Below, one piece after another: positions 49,999 through 59,059 of a stretch of DNA of 64,000 nucleotides. The position numbers and the translations under genes were made by a program. Source of the stretch: Methylobacterium marchantiae. GTDB lineage: Bacteria > Pseudomonadota > Alphaproteobacteria > Rhizobiales > Beijerinckiaceae. The stretch covers positions 26,090 through 90,089 of the forward strand of contig NZ_BPQT01000021.1 of the NCBI RefSeq assembly GCF_022179405.1. Reading direction: 5' to 3'. How positions within the stretch are numbered: position 1 is the stretch's first letter; the number at the start of each line of letters is the position of its first letter. The notes beneath the pieces were generated by a model that saw only the letters and a program-made list of their open reading frames with translations, was not told the origin of the DNA and searched no databases.

Positions 49999-50793
49999 AT
50001 GCGGATCGCTACCTGGAACGTCAATTCGATCAAGCAGCGGGTCGGACATCTCCTCGGCTTCCTCGACGAAGCCAAGCCGGACGTGGTCTGTCTGCAGGAA
50101 TTGAAGTGCCAGGACGAGGGCTTTCCCCGCGCCGAGATCGAGGCGGCGGGCTATGCGGTCGAAACTCTGGGGCAGAAAGCCTATAACGGCGTCGCGCTGC
50201 TGGTCCGTGCGCCGCTCGCGATGAGCGAAATCCGCCGCGGGCTGCCCGGCGACGACAGCGACGAGCAGTCCCGCTACATCGAGGCGCTGATCTCCGGCGA
50301 AGACGCAGCGCCGGTGCGGGTCGCCTCGATGTATCTGCCCAACGGCAATCCGGCGCCGGGGCCGAAATACACCTACAAGCTCGGCTTCATGGACCGGCTC
50401 ATCGCCCATGCGCATGCGCTCATGCTCGACGAGCAGGCTCTGGTGCTGGCGGGCGACTACAACGTGATCCCCGAACCGGAGGACGCCGCCGACCCGGCCG
50501 CCTGGGTGAGCGACGCGCTGTTCCTGCCCGAGACCCGCACGGCCTTCCGCACGCTTCTTGCCGAGGGCTTCACCGAGGCTCTGCGGGCCTGCGACCCGAA
50601 GGCCGGTCTTTACACGTTCTGGGACTATCAGGCCGGCTGCTGGCAGCGGAACCAGGGCATCCGCATCGATCATCTGCTCCTCTCCCCCCAGGCCGCCGAC
50701 CGCCTCGTCTCGGCCTCGGTGCAGAAGCACCTGCGCGGCCTCGATAAGCCCTCCGACCACGTGCCGGTGACGATCGAACTGACCTCGCGCTGA
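49999..50793 (+). CDS. xthA: Exodeoxyribonuclease III
   Basis: A 264-residue AP endonuclease and 3'-5' exonuclease of base excision repair. Seen: MRIATWNVNSIKQRVGHLLG, VCLQELKCQDEGFP with the metal-binding Glu, YNGVALLVRAPL, VASMYLPNGNP, LVLAGDYNVIPEPED with the catalytic Asp/Asn pair, and RIDHLLLSPQAADRL with KPSDHVPVTIEL holding the Asp-His pair. Length is normal. Confidence 0.97.
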   Translation: MRIATWNVNSIKQRVGHLLGFLDEAKPDVVCLQELKCQDEGFPRAEIEAAGYAVETLGQKAYNGVALLVRAPLAMSEIRRGLPGDDSDEQSRYIEALISGEDAAPVRVASMYLPNGNPAPGPKYTYKLGFMDRLIAHAHALMLDEQALVLAGDYNVIPEPEDAADPAAWVSDALFLPETRTAFRTLLAEGFTEALRACDPKAGLYTFWDYQAGCWQRNQGIRIDHLLLSPQAADRLVSASVQKHLRGLDKPSDHVPVTIELTSR

Positions 50794-50878
50794 GCCGGCT
50801 TGCAGGGGATGAATTCCTTGGGCGGCAGCGTGCAGGCGAACCAACCGTCCGTCGCGGGAGCCGGCGGCAGATGATCCT

Positions 50879-50896
50879 TCGTCACCGGACGGTCAT
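50879..50896 (+). promoter_or_regulatory. Possible PHO box upstream of btaA
   Basis: TCGTCAC-CGGA-CGGTCAT: two GTCA cores exactly 11 bp apart, the spacing of PhoB-binding repeats (consensus CTGTCAT, 4-bp spacer). The first half-site matches poorly, the second well. It is 58 bp before btaA. PhoB control of btaAB is established in Sinorhizobium; here it is only suggested. Confidence 0.35.
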
Positions 50897-50953
50897 GCGG
50901 ATGCCGTAACGGCCCTGGCGTCGATCACGCCAACCAGCGACGCGAGAGTTCGC

Positions 50954-52201
50954 ATGACGCGCGCAGCCCGGGCCATCCGCCGCGAGACGAGCCTCGGGCT
51001 CAACCAAGCGGTTCATCGCAACCGGGCGCTGTCGAGAGCGGGCCTGTCGGAGCGCCTGTTCACGGCAGCCTTCAGCGGGTTGGTCTATCCGCAGATCTGG
51101 GAAGACCCCGTGGTCGATATGGCGGCGCTGCGCCTGCAGCCCGACGACCACGTCGTCACCATCGCCTCGGGCGGCTGCAACGCGCTCTCCTACCTGACCG
51201 CCGATCCGGGCCGGATCAGCGCCGTCGATCTCAACGGAGCGCATGTGGCGCTGGGACGGCTCAAGCTCGCCGCCCTCGAACACCTTCCCGACCATGCCGG
51301 ATTCTTCGGGTTCTTCGGCCGCCCGGATCGAGCGGAGAACGTCGCCGCCTACGACGAGACCATCCGGCCGCATCTCGACCCGGCGTCCCGTGCCTATTGG
51401 GAGGCGCGGCGGCTCGACGGAAGGCGGCGCATCTCGGCGTTCGGGAACGGCTTCTATCGCTACGGTCTGCTCGGCCGCTTCATCGGTGCCGGACACTGGC
51501 TCGCCCGCCGCTACGGCTGTGACCTCGGCGCAGTGCTGAAGGCGCGCGACATGGAGGAACAGCGGGCGATCTTCGAGACAGATATGGCGCCGCTCTTCGA
51601 GAAGGCCTTCATCCGTTGGCTGATCCGGCAACCGGCCTCGCTCTACGGCCTCGGCATCCCGCCCGCGCAATACGTGGCCCTCGCCGGCGACGAGGCCGGA
51701 GGCATGGCGGCCATCCTGCGTCACCGCCTGGAGAGGCTGGCCTGCGGTTTCCCGATCCGCTCCAACTACTTTGCCTGGCAGGCCTTCGGCCGCGCTTACG
51801 ATACCGCCCCCGACGCGTCGCTGCCGTCATATCTCCAGGCCGGCCATTACGAGGCGCTGCGCCAGCGTGCCGGACGCCTCAGCTTCCGCCAGCAATCCAT
51901 GACCGAGTTCCTGCGTGCTAGCTCGGCCGCGAGCGTCGACGCCGTCATCCTCCTCGACGCGCAGGATTGGATGACGGATGCCGACCTCACCGATCTGTGG
52001 ACCCAGATCACCCGCACCGCGCGTCCCGGCGCCCGGGTTATCTTCCGGACGGCGGCGGATGAACGCCGCCTTCCGGGTCGTGTACCGGATTCCATCCTCG
52101 GTGCCTGGGACTATGCCGAGGAGGAGAGCCGCCGGCTCGGCGAGCAGGACCGCTCGTCGATCTACGGTGCGTTCCACCTCTACAGGCTGGCCTCTTCATG
52201 A
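50954..52201 (+). CDS. btaA: S-adenosylmethionine:diacylglycerol 3-amino-3-carboxypropyl transferase
   Basis: A 415-residue DUF3419 protein. BtaA moves the aminocarboxypropyl group of AdoMet to diacylglycerol, the first step of betaine lipid (DGTS) synthesis. Seen: LVYPQIWEDPVVDMAALRLQ, the AdoMet-binding VVTIASGGCNALSYL and ISAVDLNGAHVALGRLKLAA, ISAFGNGFYRYGLLGRFIGA, and the C-terminal GARVIFRTAADERRLPGRV. It overlaps the next gene, a BtaB-like methyltransferase, by 4 bp, which fixes the pathway. Confidence 0.92.
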   Translation: MTRAARAIRRETSLGLNQAVHRNRALSRAGLSERLFTAAFSGLVYPQIWEDPVVDMAALRLQPDDHVVTIASGGCNALSYLTADPGRISAVDLNGAHVALGRLKLAALEHLPDHAGFFGFFGRPDRAENVAAYDETIRPHLDPASRAYWEARRLDGRRRISAFGNGFYRYGLLGRFIGAGHWLARRYGCDLGAVLKARDMEEQRAIFETDMAPLFEKAFIRWLIRQPASLYGLGIPPAQYVALAGDEAGGMAAILRHRLERLACGFPIRSNYFAWQAFGRAYDTAPDASLPSYLQAGHYEALRQRAGRLSFRQQSMTEFLRASSAASVDAVILLDAQDWMTDADLTDLWTQITRTARPGARVIFRTAADERRLPGRVPDSILGAWDYAEEESRRLGEQDRSSIYGAFHLYRLASS

Positions 52202-52854
52202 GCGAAGCGGCGCGCCTGATGGACCGGATGTACCGGCGCCAGCGCTACATCTACGATGCCAGCCGGAAGTTCTACCTCCTCGGTCGAGACAGGATGATCG
52301 CGGAGCTGGCCCCTCCGACCGGCGGCAGCGTGCTGGAAATCGGATGTGGGACCGGGCGCAATCTGCTGCGAATCGCCCACACTTATCCAACCGTCCGCTG
52401 CTTCGGCCTCGATGTCTCGGGTGAAATGCTCCATACGGCTGGCCGCGCCGTCGCACGGGCCGGTCTCGGTCATCGCATCCGTTTCGCCAGGGGTGACGCC
52501 ACGGCCTTCGACCCCGCCGCCATGTTCGGCGAGGCTGAGTTCGATAGGATCGTGATCTCCTACGCTCTTTCGATGATCCCGCCCTGGCGCGCGGTCCTCG
52601 CCGAAGCGGCCGGGCATTTGGCGCCGGCCGGTGCCCTGCACGTGGTCGATTTCGGAGATCAAAACCGCCTGCCCGGGCCCGCGCGATGGGCTCTCAACCA
52701 TTGGCTCGCGGCCTTCGACGTGACCCCGCGACACGATCTGCCCCAGATGCTCCCTGAGCTGGCGCGGCAGGAAGGGCGACACGTCCGGGTGCGGCAGCTT
52801 TTTGGCGGCTATGCCGTCCACGGGGTGATCGAACGGGATCGTCGCACTATCTGA
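52198..52854 (+). CDS. btaB: Betaine lipid N-methyltransferase
   Basis: A 218-residue class I methyltransferase expected to add three methyl groups to diacylglycerylhomoserine to give DGTS. N-terminal LMDRMYRRQRYIYDASRKFY, AdoMet motif I VLEIGCGTGRNLLRIA, FGLDVSGEMLHTA, GDATAFDP and IVISYALSMIPPWRAVLAEA, then ALHVVDFGDQNRLPGPARWA. Its ATG overlaps the btaA stop (ATGA). In Rhodobacter and Sinorhizobium the same pair is induced by phosphate starvation. Confidence 0.92.
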   Translation: MSEAARLMDRMYRRQRYIYDASRKFYLLGRDRMIAELAPPTGGSVLEIGCGTGRNLLRIAHTYPTVRCFGLDVSGEMLHTAGRAVARAGLGHRIRFARGDATAFDPAAMFGEAEFDRIVISYALSMIPPWRAVLAEAAGHLAPAGALHVVDFGDQNRLPGPARWALNHWLAAFDVTPRHDLPQMLPELARQEGRHVRVRQLFGGYAVHGVIERDRRTI

Positions 52855-52920
52855 AATGGGGTGTGGCCTTGGCCATCGCGCCTGGCCATCCCCTCCCAAC
52901 ACGACAGGTTTTTTCTCCGC

Positions 52921-53544
52921 ATGATTCTCTATGGCACCAGCTATTCGCCCTTCGTCCGCAAGATCCTCGTCACCCTCGCCGAGAAGGACGTGGCCTTCGA
53001 GCACAAGCCGGTCTTCTTCCACGCGCCGGACGAGGCGTTCCAGGCCTGCAGCCCGCTCGGCAAGATCCCGGCGATCGAGGAGGATGGCTTTCGTCTGGCC
53101 GATTCATCGGCGATCTCTGCCTATATCGAAGCCAAGCACCCGACTCCCGCCCTGTGGCCCGCGGCGGCGAAGGACCGCGCCCGCGCCGTCTGGTTCGACA
53201 AGTTCGGAGATACCGAGCTGTTTCCTGTACTGATCAAGCCGTTCGTCGAGCGCGTCGTGAAACCCGTCATGATGGGCAAGACCGGCGACGAGGCCGTGGT
53301 TGCCAAGGCGCTGACGGAGGAGTTGCCGAAGCTCTACGATTATCTTGAGAGCCAGATCGACGGCCCCTATCTCGTCGGCAATGCTTTCAGCATCGCCGAT
53401 ATCGCGATCGTGACGGGTTTCCACAACCTTCGGGTCGCGAAGGAGAAGGTCGATGCAGCGCGCTGGCCGAAGCTCGCTGCTTATGTCGACGCTACGCTGG
53501 AGCGTCCGTCTTTCGTGAAGGCGGTGGCAGCGAAGACGAACTAG
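52921..53544 (+). CDS. Glutathione S-transferase family protein
   Basis: A 207-residue GST. The N-terminal thioredoxin-like domain opens ILYGTSYSPFVRKILVTLAE with a possible catalytic Ser/Tyr, followed by CSPLGKIPAIEEDGFRLADS (the glutathione-binding cis-Pro and Asp-Ser). The helical C-terminal domain has YLVGNAFSIADIAIVTGF, the N-capping motif. ATG at 52921; a terminator-like hairpin follows. Substrate unknown; located downstream of btaB but with a 66-bp gap. Confidence 0.94.
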   Translation: MILYGTSYSPFVRKILVTLAEKDVAFEHKPVFFHAPDEAFQACSPLGKIPAIEEDGFRLADSSAISAYIEAKHPTPALWPAAAKDRARAVWFDKFGDTELFPVLIKPFVERVVKPVMMGKTGDEAVVAKALTEELPKLYDYLESQIDGPYLVGNAFSIADIAIVTGFHNLRVAKEKVDAARWPKLAAYVDATLERPSFVKAVAAKTN

Positions 53545-53580
53545 GCTGTCGAGGGGCGAAACCCGCTTTACGACACGCTC

Positions 53581-53606
53581 GCCGGGCCCGCGGCCCGGCT
53601 ATTTGT
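53581..53606 (+). terminator. Terminator after the GST gene
   Basis: GCCGGGCC (53581-53588) pairs with GGCCCGGC (53592-53599) around CGC, followed by TATTTGT on the plus strand. It lies between the convergent GST and exoR genes. Confidence 0.65.
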
Positions 53607-54506
53607 CTAGCGCTTTCGTCTAGCCGATCCCGTCACCTGGGCCTGCGCTTGAAGAGCCTGGGCCTGGGCTGCGGCCTTCTCCTCTTCGCTGGCCGTCGCC
53701 CAGGCCTTATCGGAGAGCGCGACGATCCAGTCGTCTTTACGCCCCTGAGCCGATTCCCGAGCCAGCGACAGCCACATCAAGCCGCGAGCACGTTGTACCG
53801 GAACACCCTGCCCGGTGATCAGCAGGTCACCCAGCAGTGCCTGGGCCGGAGCGTGACCCTTCTCGGCCGCGAGATTGAACCAGCGTGCCGCTTGACGCGG
53901 ATCCGCATCCACGCCCGTCCCCTCAAGATAGAGACGAGCGAGATTGTACTGCGCGTTCGGGTCACCGAAATACGACGCCGCATAGTTGAACATGTCGTAG
54001 GCCCGCTCCGGGTTCGCGCGCACATAGGTGCCCTTGATCCCGTCGAGGAAGTACGTGCCGAGGGCGGTGAAGGCGCTGGCGACAACCCCCGAATTCTGGG
54101 TGTCCGGTCCGTCATCGGTATTGTCGTCGGCGATGCGAGAGAAGAACTCGAACGCCTTCAGATCGTCATGGGGTACGCCGTCGCCCTCGGCATACATCCG
54201 GCCGAGCTTCCACAAAGCGAGGGCATGGCCCTGGCCGGCGGCGTATTCGAGGGCGCGGGCGGCCCCTTCCTTGTCGCCGGCATTGTAGTCGCGAACGCCG
54301 GAGCGCAGGGCTTCGCGGGCCGTGCGATAGCTGCCCGCCGCGGGCACGGGCGTGCGCGCAGCGGGATCGAGCGCGAGCGCCGAGGTCGCACCGACGAGGA
54401 GCAGGCCGAGGGCCGTCACCGTCCGCCTGACCCGACGAGCGGCGCGACCGGGATCGGCCCCTGCCGGCCGCGAGGGCCGGCGAAGGTCAGTCCTAGACAT
54501 CCGCAT
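53607..54506 (-). CDS. exoR: ExoR-like Sel1-repeat periplasmic regulator
   Basis: A 299-residue exported protein of Sel1-like repeats. The signal sequence is in the arginine-rich N-terminus (VTALGLLLVGATSALA). Repeats include ALALWKLGRMYAEGDGVPHD, DPNAQYNLARLYLEGTGVDA and APAQALLGDLLITGQGVPVQ, and the intervening SYFGDPNAQYNL with RGLMWLSLAR closely follow Sinorhizobium ExoR, the periplasmic inhibitor of the ChvG-ChvI sensor pair. The start overlaps the ilvD stop by 14 bp; an ATG at 54500 is the alternative. Conserved role inferred. Confidence 0.85.
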   Translation of the reverse strand: MRMSRTDLRRPSRPAGADPGRAARRVRRTVTALGLLLVGATSALALDPAARTPVPAAGSYRTAREALRSGVRDYNAGDKEGAARALEYAAGQGHALALWKLGRMYAEGDGVPHDDLKAFEFFSRIADDNTDDGPDTQNSGVVASAFTALGTYFLDGIKGTYVRANPERAYDMFNYAASYFGDPNAQYNLARLYLEGTGVDADPRQAARWFNLAAEKGHAPAQALLGDLLITGQGVPVQRARGLMWLSLARESAQGRKDDWIVALSDKAWATASEEEKAAAQAQALQAQAQVTGSARRKR

Positions 54507-56223
54507 AGGTCTGAATCTCCTCCGCGCCCCCCGGATGGGTGACGGCACCGTCCACCGCAGGACCGACGGTCTGCATGTACTTCCAGAGGTAGCCGGAGGT
54601 CGCGGTGTTGGTCCGCGGCGTCCATTCCGCCCGGCGCCGGGCGAATTCCTCGTCGGTCACCGCCACGTCGAGCGTGCCCTTGATCGCGTCGAGGGTGATC
54701 ATGTCGCCGTCGCGGATCAGGCCGATCGGCCCGCCGATGGCGGCCTCGGGGCCGACATGGCCGACGCAGAAGCCACGGGTCGCGCCCGAGAAGCGACCAT
54801 CGGTGATGAGCGCCACCTTGTCGCCCATGCCCTGCCCGTAGAGCGCAGCGGTGGTCGAGAGCATCTCGCGCATGCCGGGACCACCCTTCGGGCCCTCGTA
54901 TCGGATGACGAGAACCTCGCCCTCCTTGTAGGTGCGCTTCTGGACCGCCTCGAAACAGGCCTCCTCGCCGTCGAACACGCGGGCCGGGCCGGTGAAGACC
55001 TGCTTGTCCTCCGACATGCCGGCGACCTTCACGATGGCGCCCTGGGGCGCGAGGTTGCCGCGCAGGCCGACGACGCCGCCGGTGACGGTGATGGGCGCGT
55101 TGGCGGGGCGGACCACGTCCTGGTCCGGGTTCCAGGCCACATGCTCCATGTTCTCAGCAATGGTCCGCCCGGTGACCGTCATGCAGTCGCCGTGAATGAA
55201 GCCATGGTCGAGGAGCGTCTTGATCAGCAGCGGGATACCGCCGACCTCGAACATGTCCTTGGCGACGTAGCGGCCGCCCGGCTTCAGATCGGCGATGTAG
55301 GGCGTGCGCTTGAAGATCTCGGCCACGTCGAACAAGTCGAACTTGATGCCGCATTCATGCGCAATGGCCGGCAAATGCAGGGCCGCGTTGGTGGAGCCGC
55401 CCGAGGCCGCGACGGCGGCCGCCGCGTTCTCGAGACTCTTGCGGGTGACGATGTCGCGCGGGCGGATGTTCTTGGTGATGAGTTCCATCACTTTCTCGCC
55501 CGCCGTCATGCAGAATCTGTCTCGGATCTCGTAGGGAGCCGGCGCGCCGGCCGAGTAGGGTAGCGCGAGGCCGATGGCCTCGGAAACGGTGGCCATGGTG
55601 TTGGCGGTGAACTGCGCGCCGCAGGCGCCGGCCGAGGGACAAGCGACCTGTTCCAGTTCGTCGAGATCCTCGAGTGTCATGTCGCCGACGGCGTGCTTGC
55701 CCACCGCCTCGAACAGGTCCTGCACCGTGACCGGCTTGCCGCGGAACGAGCCGGGCAGGATCGAGCCGCCATAGATGAAGATCGACGGCACGTTGAGGCG
55801 CACCATGGCCATCATCATGCCCGGCAGGGACTTGTCGCAGCCGGCGAGACCCACGAGGGCGTCATAGGCATGGCCGCGCATGGTCAGCTCGACCGAATCG
55901 GCGATGACCTCGCGGGACGGAAGCGAAGCGCGCATGCCGACATGGCCCATGGCGATGCCGTCGGTGACGGTGATGGTGCAGAACTCGCGCGGCGTGCCGT
56001 TGGCGGCGGCGACGCCCTTCTTCACCGCCTGCGCCTGACGCATCAGCGAGATGTTGCAAGGCGCGGCCTCGTTCCAGCAGGAGGCGACGCCCACCAGCGG
56101 CTGGTGAATCTGCTCCTTGGTGAGGCCCATGGCGTAGAGATACGAACGGTGCGGAGCCCTCTCGGGACCCTCCGTGACGTGGCGGCTCGGAAGCTTCGAC
56201 TTGTCTGTGGTACGCGCGTCCAT
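54493..56223 (-). CDS. ilvD: Dihydroxy-acid dehydratase
   Basis: Third common enzyme of branched-chain amino acid synthesis. The 576-residue protein binds an Fe-S cluster through three cysteines: GVASCWNEAAPCN, GLAGCDKSLPGMMMAMVRLN and CPSAGACGAQFTANTMATVS. GSTNAALHLPAIAHECG and LITDGRFSGATRGFCVGHVG are also typical of the IlvD/Edd family. IlvD rather than phosphogluconate dehydratase is inferred from length and the N-terminus ERAPHRSYLYAMGL. Start ATG 56223 chosen. It overlaps exoR downstream. Confidence 0.93.
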   Translation of the reverse strand: MDARTTDKSKLPSRHVTEGPERAPHRSYLYAMGLTKEQIHQPLVGVASCWNEAAPCNISLMRQAQAVKKGVAAANGTPREFCTITVTDGIAMGHVGMRASLPSREVIADSVELTMRGHAYDALVGLAGCDKSLPGMMMAMVRLNVPSIFIYGGSILPGSFRGKPVTVQDLFEAVGKHAVGDMTLEDLDELEQVACPSAGACGAQFTANTMATVSEAIGLALPYSAGAPAPYEIRDRFCMTAGEKVMELITKNIRPRDIVTRKSLENAAAAVAASGGSTNAALHLPAIAHECGIKFDLFDVAEIFKRTPYIADLKPGGRYVAKDMFEVGGIPLLIKTLLDHGFIHGDCMTVTGRTIAENMEHVAWNPDQDVVRPANAPITVTGGVVGLRGNLAPQGAIVKVAGMSEDKQVFTGPARVFDGEEACFEAVQKRTYKEGEVLVIRYEGPKGGPGMREMLSTTAALYGQGMGDKVALITDGRFSGATRGFCVGHVGPEAAIGGPIGLIRDGDMITLDAIKGTLDVAVTDEEFARRRAEWTPRTNTATSGYLWKYMQTVGPAVDGAVTHPGGAEEIQTYADV

Positions 56224-56741
56224 CGTCCCTCTCGGCCCCCGTCTCATACGCTTCGGGTGAAGCCCGGCCGCTGGCCGTGAACGCAGCGGCGCCCAACGCT
56301 GCCTAAGCGGTGGTCGGCCCCGTCGGACGCAGCCTCGGAATTCAGCGGTAAAGCGTTGGGGAAACTATCGTTTACCGCGGACGCTGAGGTGGTCCCGGTT
56401 TATGGCGGGATCGCGGCGAATGAAGGCGTGTCCCAAGGCGAAGTCGGGATGCTTTCGCGGTGTTGCGACCCCGCCACAGCCACGCTTGCGGCAAGTTCAG
56501 CGGTGCCTCTTCAAATCGATCCGGCCGGCAGTTTCTATACGCGCGCAGGTAAGCCTCGACGAAGCAAGGTAAATTCATCGTCGGAGAATCGGTTATCCTG
56601 CCGTGCCCGGACTGGATCGAGGACAAAGACGGCTGTTGTGGGTTATCCTGCCGCCTTCGCACCGCCATGGTCCTGCGTCTTCTGCAGGGAAAGCAGCCCG
56701 GATGGCCGGGATGCCTATCCTTCGCCGACCGCTAAGGCTCC
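56224..56741. other. Intergenic region between ilvD and eutC
   Basis: About 520 bp. It should hold the ilvD promoter. The only structure I see is a direct repeat, GGTTATCCTGCCG at 56591-56603 and again at 56641-56653, exactly 50 bp apart, each followed by GC-rich sequence. No leader peptide rich in Ile, Leu or Val is evident upstream of ilvD. Open frames on both strands are not convincing. Confidence 0.5.
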
Positions 56742-57551
56742 TCAGGCTTTCGACGCGGTGTCGACCCTGTCTTCCAGCGCCTGCTGGCGTGGCGGCGGTT
56801 CGAGTTCGGGGCCGCTGCCGTCCTTGAGATTTACGCCGGTGATCCCGCGCAGGAAGGCCTCGCGCAGGAGCCAGTCGAGCTTGAACGCTGCGAGATCATG
56901 CGAGAGGCCGGCAGGCCGGACGTTGGAGATGCAGTTGCGCTCGGCATCCGAACGCCCAACGCGCGGGTCGAGGGTCAGATAGATGCCGAGGCTATCGGGC
57001 GAGGACAGGCCCGGTCGCTCACCGATGAGGACGGCGACGGCGCGGGCCTTCAGCGCCGCCCCGATCCCGTCGCCGAGGGCGACCCGCCCCTGCGTCGCCA
57101 CGACAATGGGAGCCAGAGTCCAGCCGGCCTTGTCGATATGCGGCTTGAAGGCGGCGAGGAATCCCGCGGCGCCCTCATGCACCGCTCGGGCGGAGAGCCC
57201 GTCAGCCACCACGATGGCGAGGTCTGCCGGCTCGGATGGACGATCGTTCAATGCCCTCGCGCCCTCCTCGCTCAGCGTCCGACCGAGATCGGGCCGGCGC
57301 AGATAGGTCGCCCGATCCGGTGCGGCGGAGGCGAGAGTGAGCGTCGGATAGCCGAGAGCCTCGATCTTCGCGCTGATCTCGCCCGCATCCATCGGCGTAT
57401 GGACCGCGTCGCGAGCCTGGGCATGGGCGAGGCCGAAGCGCAAGACCTCGATGGTGGGGAGGCCGGTTCCGGCTCGGCCGAGACCGATCCGTGCTGGGGT
57501 CAGCCGGCTCAACCTGGCCCAGGGATCCATCGTCGCGTCATCGTTGCTCAT
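56742..57551 (-). CDS. eutC: Ethanolamine ammonia-lyase small subunit
   Basis: A 269-residue small subunit of the B12-dependent enzyme that splits ethanolamine to acetaldehyde and ammonia. Seen: [76 protein letters not shown] and [20 protein letters not shown] with [20 protein letters not shown]. The start overlaps the eutB stop by 4 bp. No microcompartment genes lie nearby, so this is the simple two-gene form. Confidence 0.96.
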   Translation of the reverse strand: MSNDDATMDPWARLSRLTPARIGLGRAGTGLPTIEVLRFGLAHAQARDAVHTPMDAGEISAKIEALGYPTLTLASAAPDRATYLRRPDLGRTLSEEGARALNDRPSEPADLAIVVADGLSARAVHEGAAGFLAAFKPHIDKAGWTLAPIVVATQGRVALGDGIGAALKARAVAVLIGERPGLSSPDSLGIYLTLDPRVGRSDAERNCISNVRPAGLSHDLAAFKLDWLLREAFLRGITGVNLKDGSGPELEPPPRQQALEDRVDTASKA

Positions 57552-58948
57552 GCGGCGATCCCCTTCTCACCGGACAGGCCGGGTGCGGCCGCGATGAGCC
57601 TGGCGCTCGGACCTTCCGGGAGGAGCGCGCCATCCGCTTCGGTGAGGCCGATCTGTTCGAGCCACGCCTCGAATTCCGGGGCGCGCTTCAGGCCGAGCAC
57701 CTCGCGCACGTAGAGTGAGTCGTGGAAGGATGTGGATTGATAGTTGAGCATGACGTCGTCTGCACCGGGAATGCCCATGACGAAGGTGCAGCCGGCCGCT
57801 CCCAGCAGGGTCAGGAGCGTGTCCATGTCGTTCTGGTCGGCTTCGGCATGGTTGGTGTAGCAAACGTCGCAGCCGAGCGGCAGGCCCATCAGCTTACCGC
57901 AGAAATGGTCCTCCAGCCCGGCCCGGATGATCTCCCGGCCGTCATAGAGATATTCCGGCCCGATGAATCCCACCACGGTATTGACGAGGAGCGGCCGGAA
58001 CGGGCGCGCCACGGCGTAGGCCCGTGCCTCTAAGGTCTGCTGGTCGATGCCGTGATGGGCGTTGGCCGAGAGCGCCGAGCCCTGCCCGGTCTCGAAATAC
58101 ATGCAGTTGTCGCCCACCGTTCCACGCTTCAGCGCGAGCGCCGCCTCGTGCGCCTCCTTCAGGATCGGGAGGGTGACGCCGAAACTGGCATTGGCTTTCT
58201 GCGTGCCTGCGATGGATTGGAACACGAGATCCACTGGCAGCCCGCGGTTCATCGCCTCGATCGTGGTGGTGACGTGGGTGAGGATGCAGCCCTGCGTCGG
58301 GATCGCGAGACGCTGGATCAGGTCGTCGAAGAGATGCAGCAGGCCGCTGAGCGTCGATACCGAATCCGAGGCTGGGTTGAGCCCGATCACGGCGTCGCCG
58401 CACCCGTAGGATAGCCCGTCGACGATGGATGCCGTGATGCCGGCGGCATCGTCGGTGGGATGGTTCGGCTGGAGCCGTACGGACAACCGGCCGGGCAGGC
58501 CGATGGTGTTGCGGAACTTCGTCACCACCCTGCATTTGCGTGCCACCAGGATCAGGTCCTGGTGACGCATGATCTTCGAGACGGCGGCGGCGATCTCCGG
58601 CGTGATGCCGGGAGAAATCCGGATTAGTGTCTCGGGCGTCGCCTTGATCAGAAACTCGCGGAAGTCGCCGACGGTGAGATGGGCGATCTCCCGGAAGGCG
58701 ACTGCATCGTGGGTATCGAGGATGAGACGGGTGACGTCGTCTTGCTCGTAAGGAATGAGAGGTCTTGCCAGGATCTCCGACAGCGGGACCTCGGAGAGGC
58801 ACCAGCGGGCAGCCATCCCCTCCTCTGCCGATTCCGCTGCAATTCCGGCGAGCCGATCTCCGGACCGCAGCGGCGTCGCCTTGGCCATCAGAGCGGCGAG
58901 GTCGGCGAAGACGTGAGTCTTGGGACCGACGACGTGACGATAGGTCAT
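57548..58948 (-). CDS. eutB: Ethanolamine ammonia-lyase large subunit
   Basis: The 466-residue catalytic subunit, a TIM barrel that binds adenosylcobalamin and ethanolamine. Seen: [96 protein letters not shown] with the catalytic region, and [20 protein letters not shown] near the C-terminus. Length is normal. Operon with eutC. Confidence 0.97.
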   Translation of the reverse strand: MTYRHVVGPKTHVFADLAALMAKATPLRSGDRLAGIAAESAEEGMAARWCLSEVPLSEILARPLIPYEQDDVTRLILDTHDAVAFREIAHLTVGDFREFLIKATPETLIRISPGITPEIAAAVSKIMRHQDLILVARKCRVVTKFRNTIGLPGRLSVRLQPNHPTDDAAGITASIVDGLSYGCGDAVIGLNPASDSVSTLSGLLHLFDDLIQRLAIPTQGCILTHVTTTIEAMNRGLPVDLVFQSIAGTQKANASFGVTLPILKEAHEAALALKRGTVGDNCMYFETGQGSALSANAHHGIDQQTLEARAYAVARPFRPLLVNTVVGFIGPEYLYDGREIIRAGLEDHFCGKLMGLPLGCDVCYTNHAEADQNDMDTLLTLLGAAGCTFVMGIPGADDVMLNYQSTSFHDSLYVREVLGLKRAPEFEAWLEQIGLTEADGALLPEGPSARLIAAAPGLSGEKGIAA

Positions 58949-59059
58949 TTCTCAACGCTCCTGCATCACCACACTCGCATTGTCGCATGGATCCTGGCGA
59001 GAACCTCTCTACGGTCCGGGATCACAGGACCCGTTGATCCTGCCGTACCGAAGGTCTCT

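Noticed and set aside
56591-56660. Further Y RNA copies at the two GGTTATC sites between ilvD and eutC
   Set aside because: No helix of the required type flanks either site, and no T-arm or outer helix is present.
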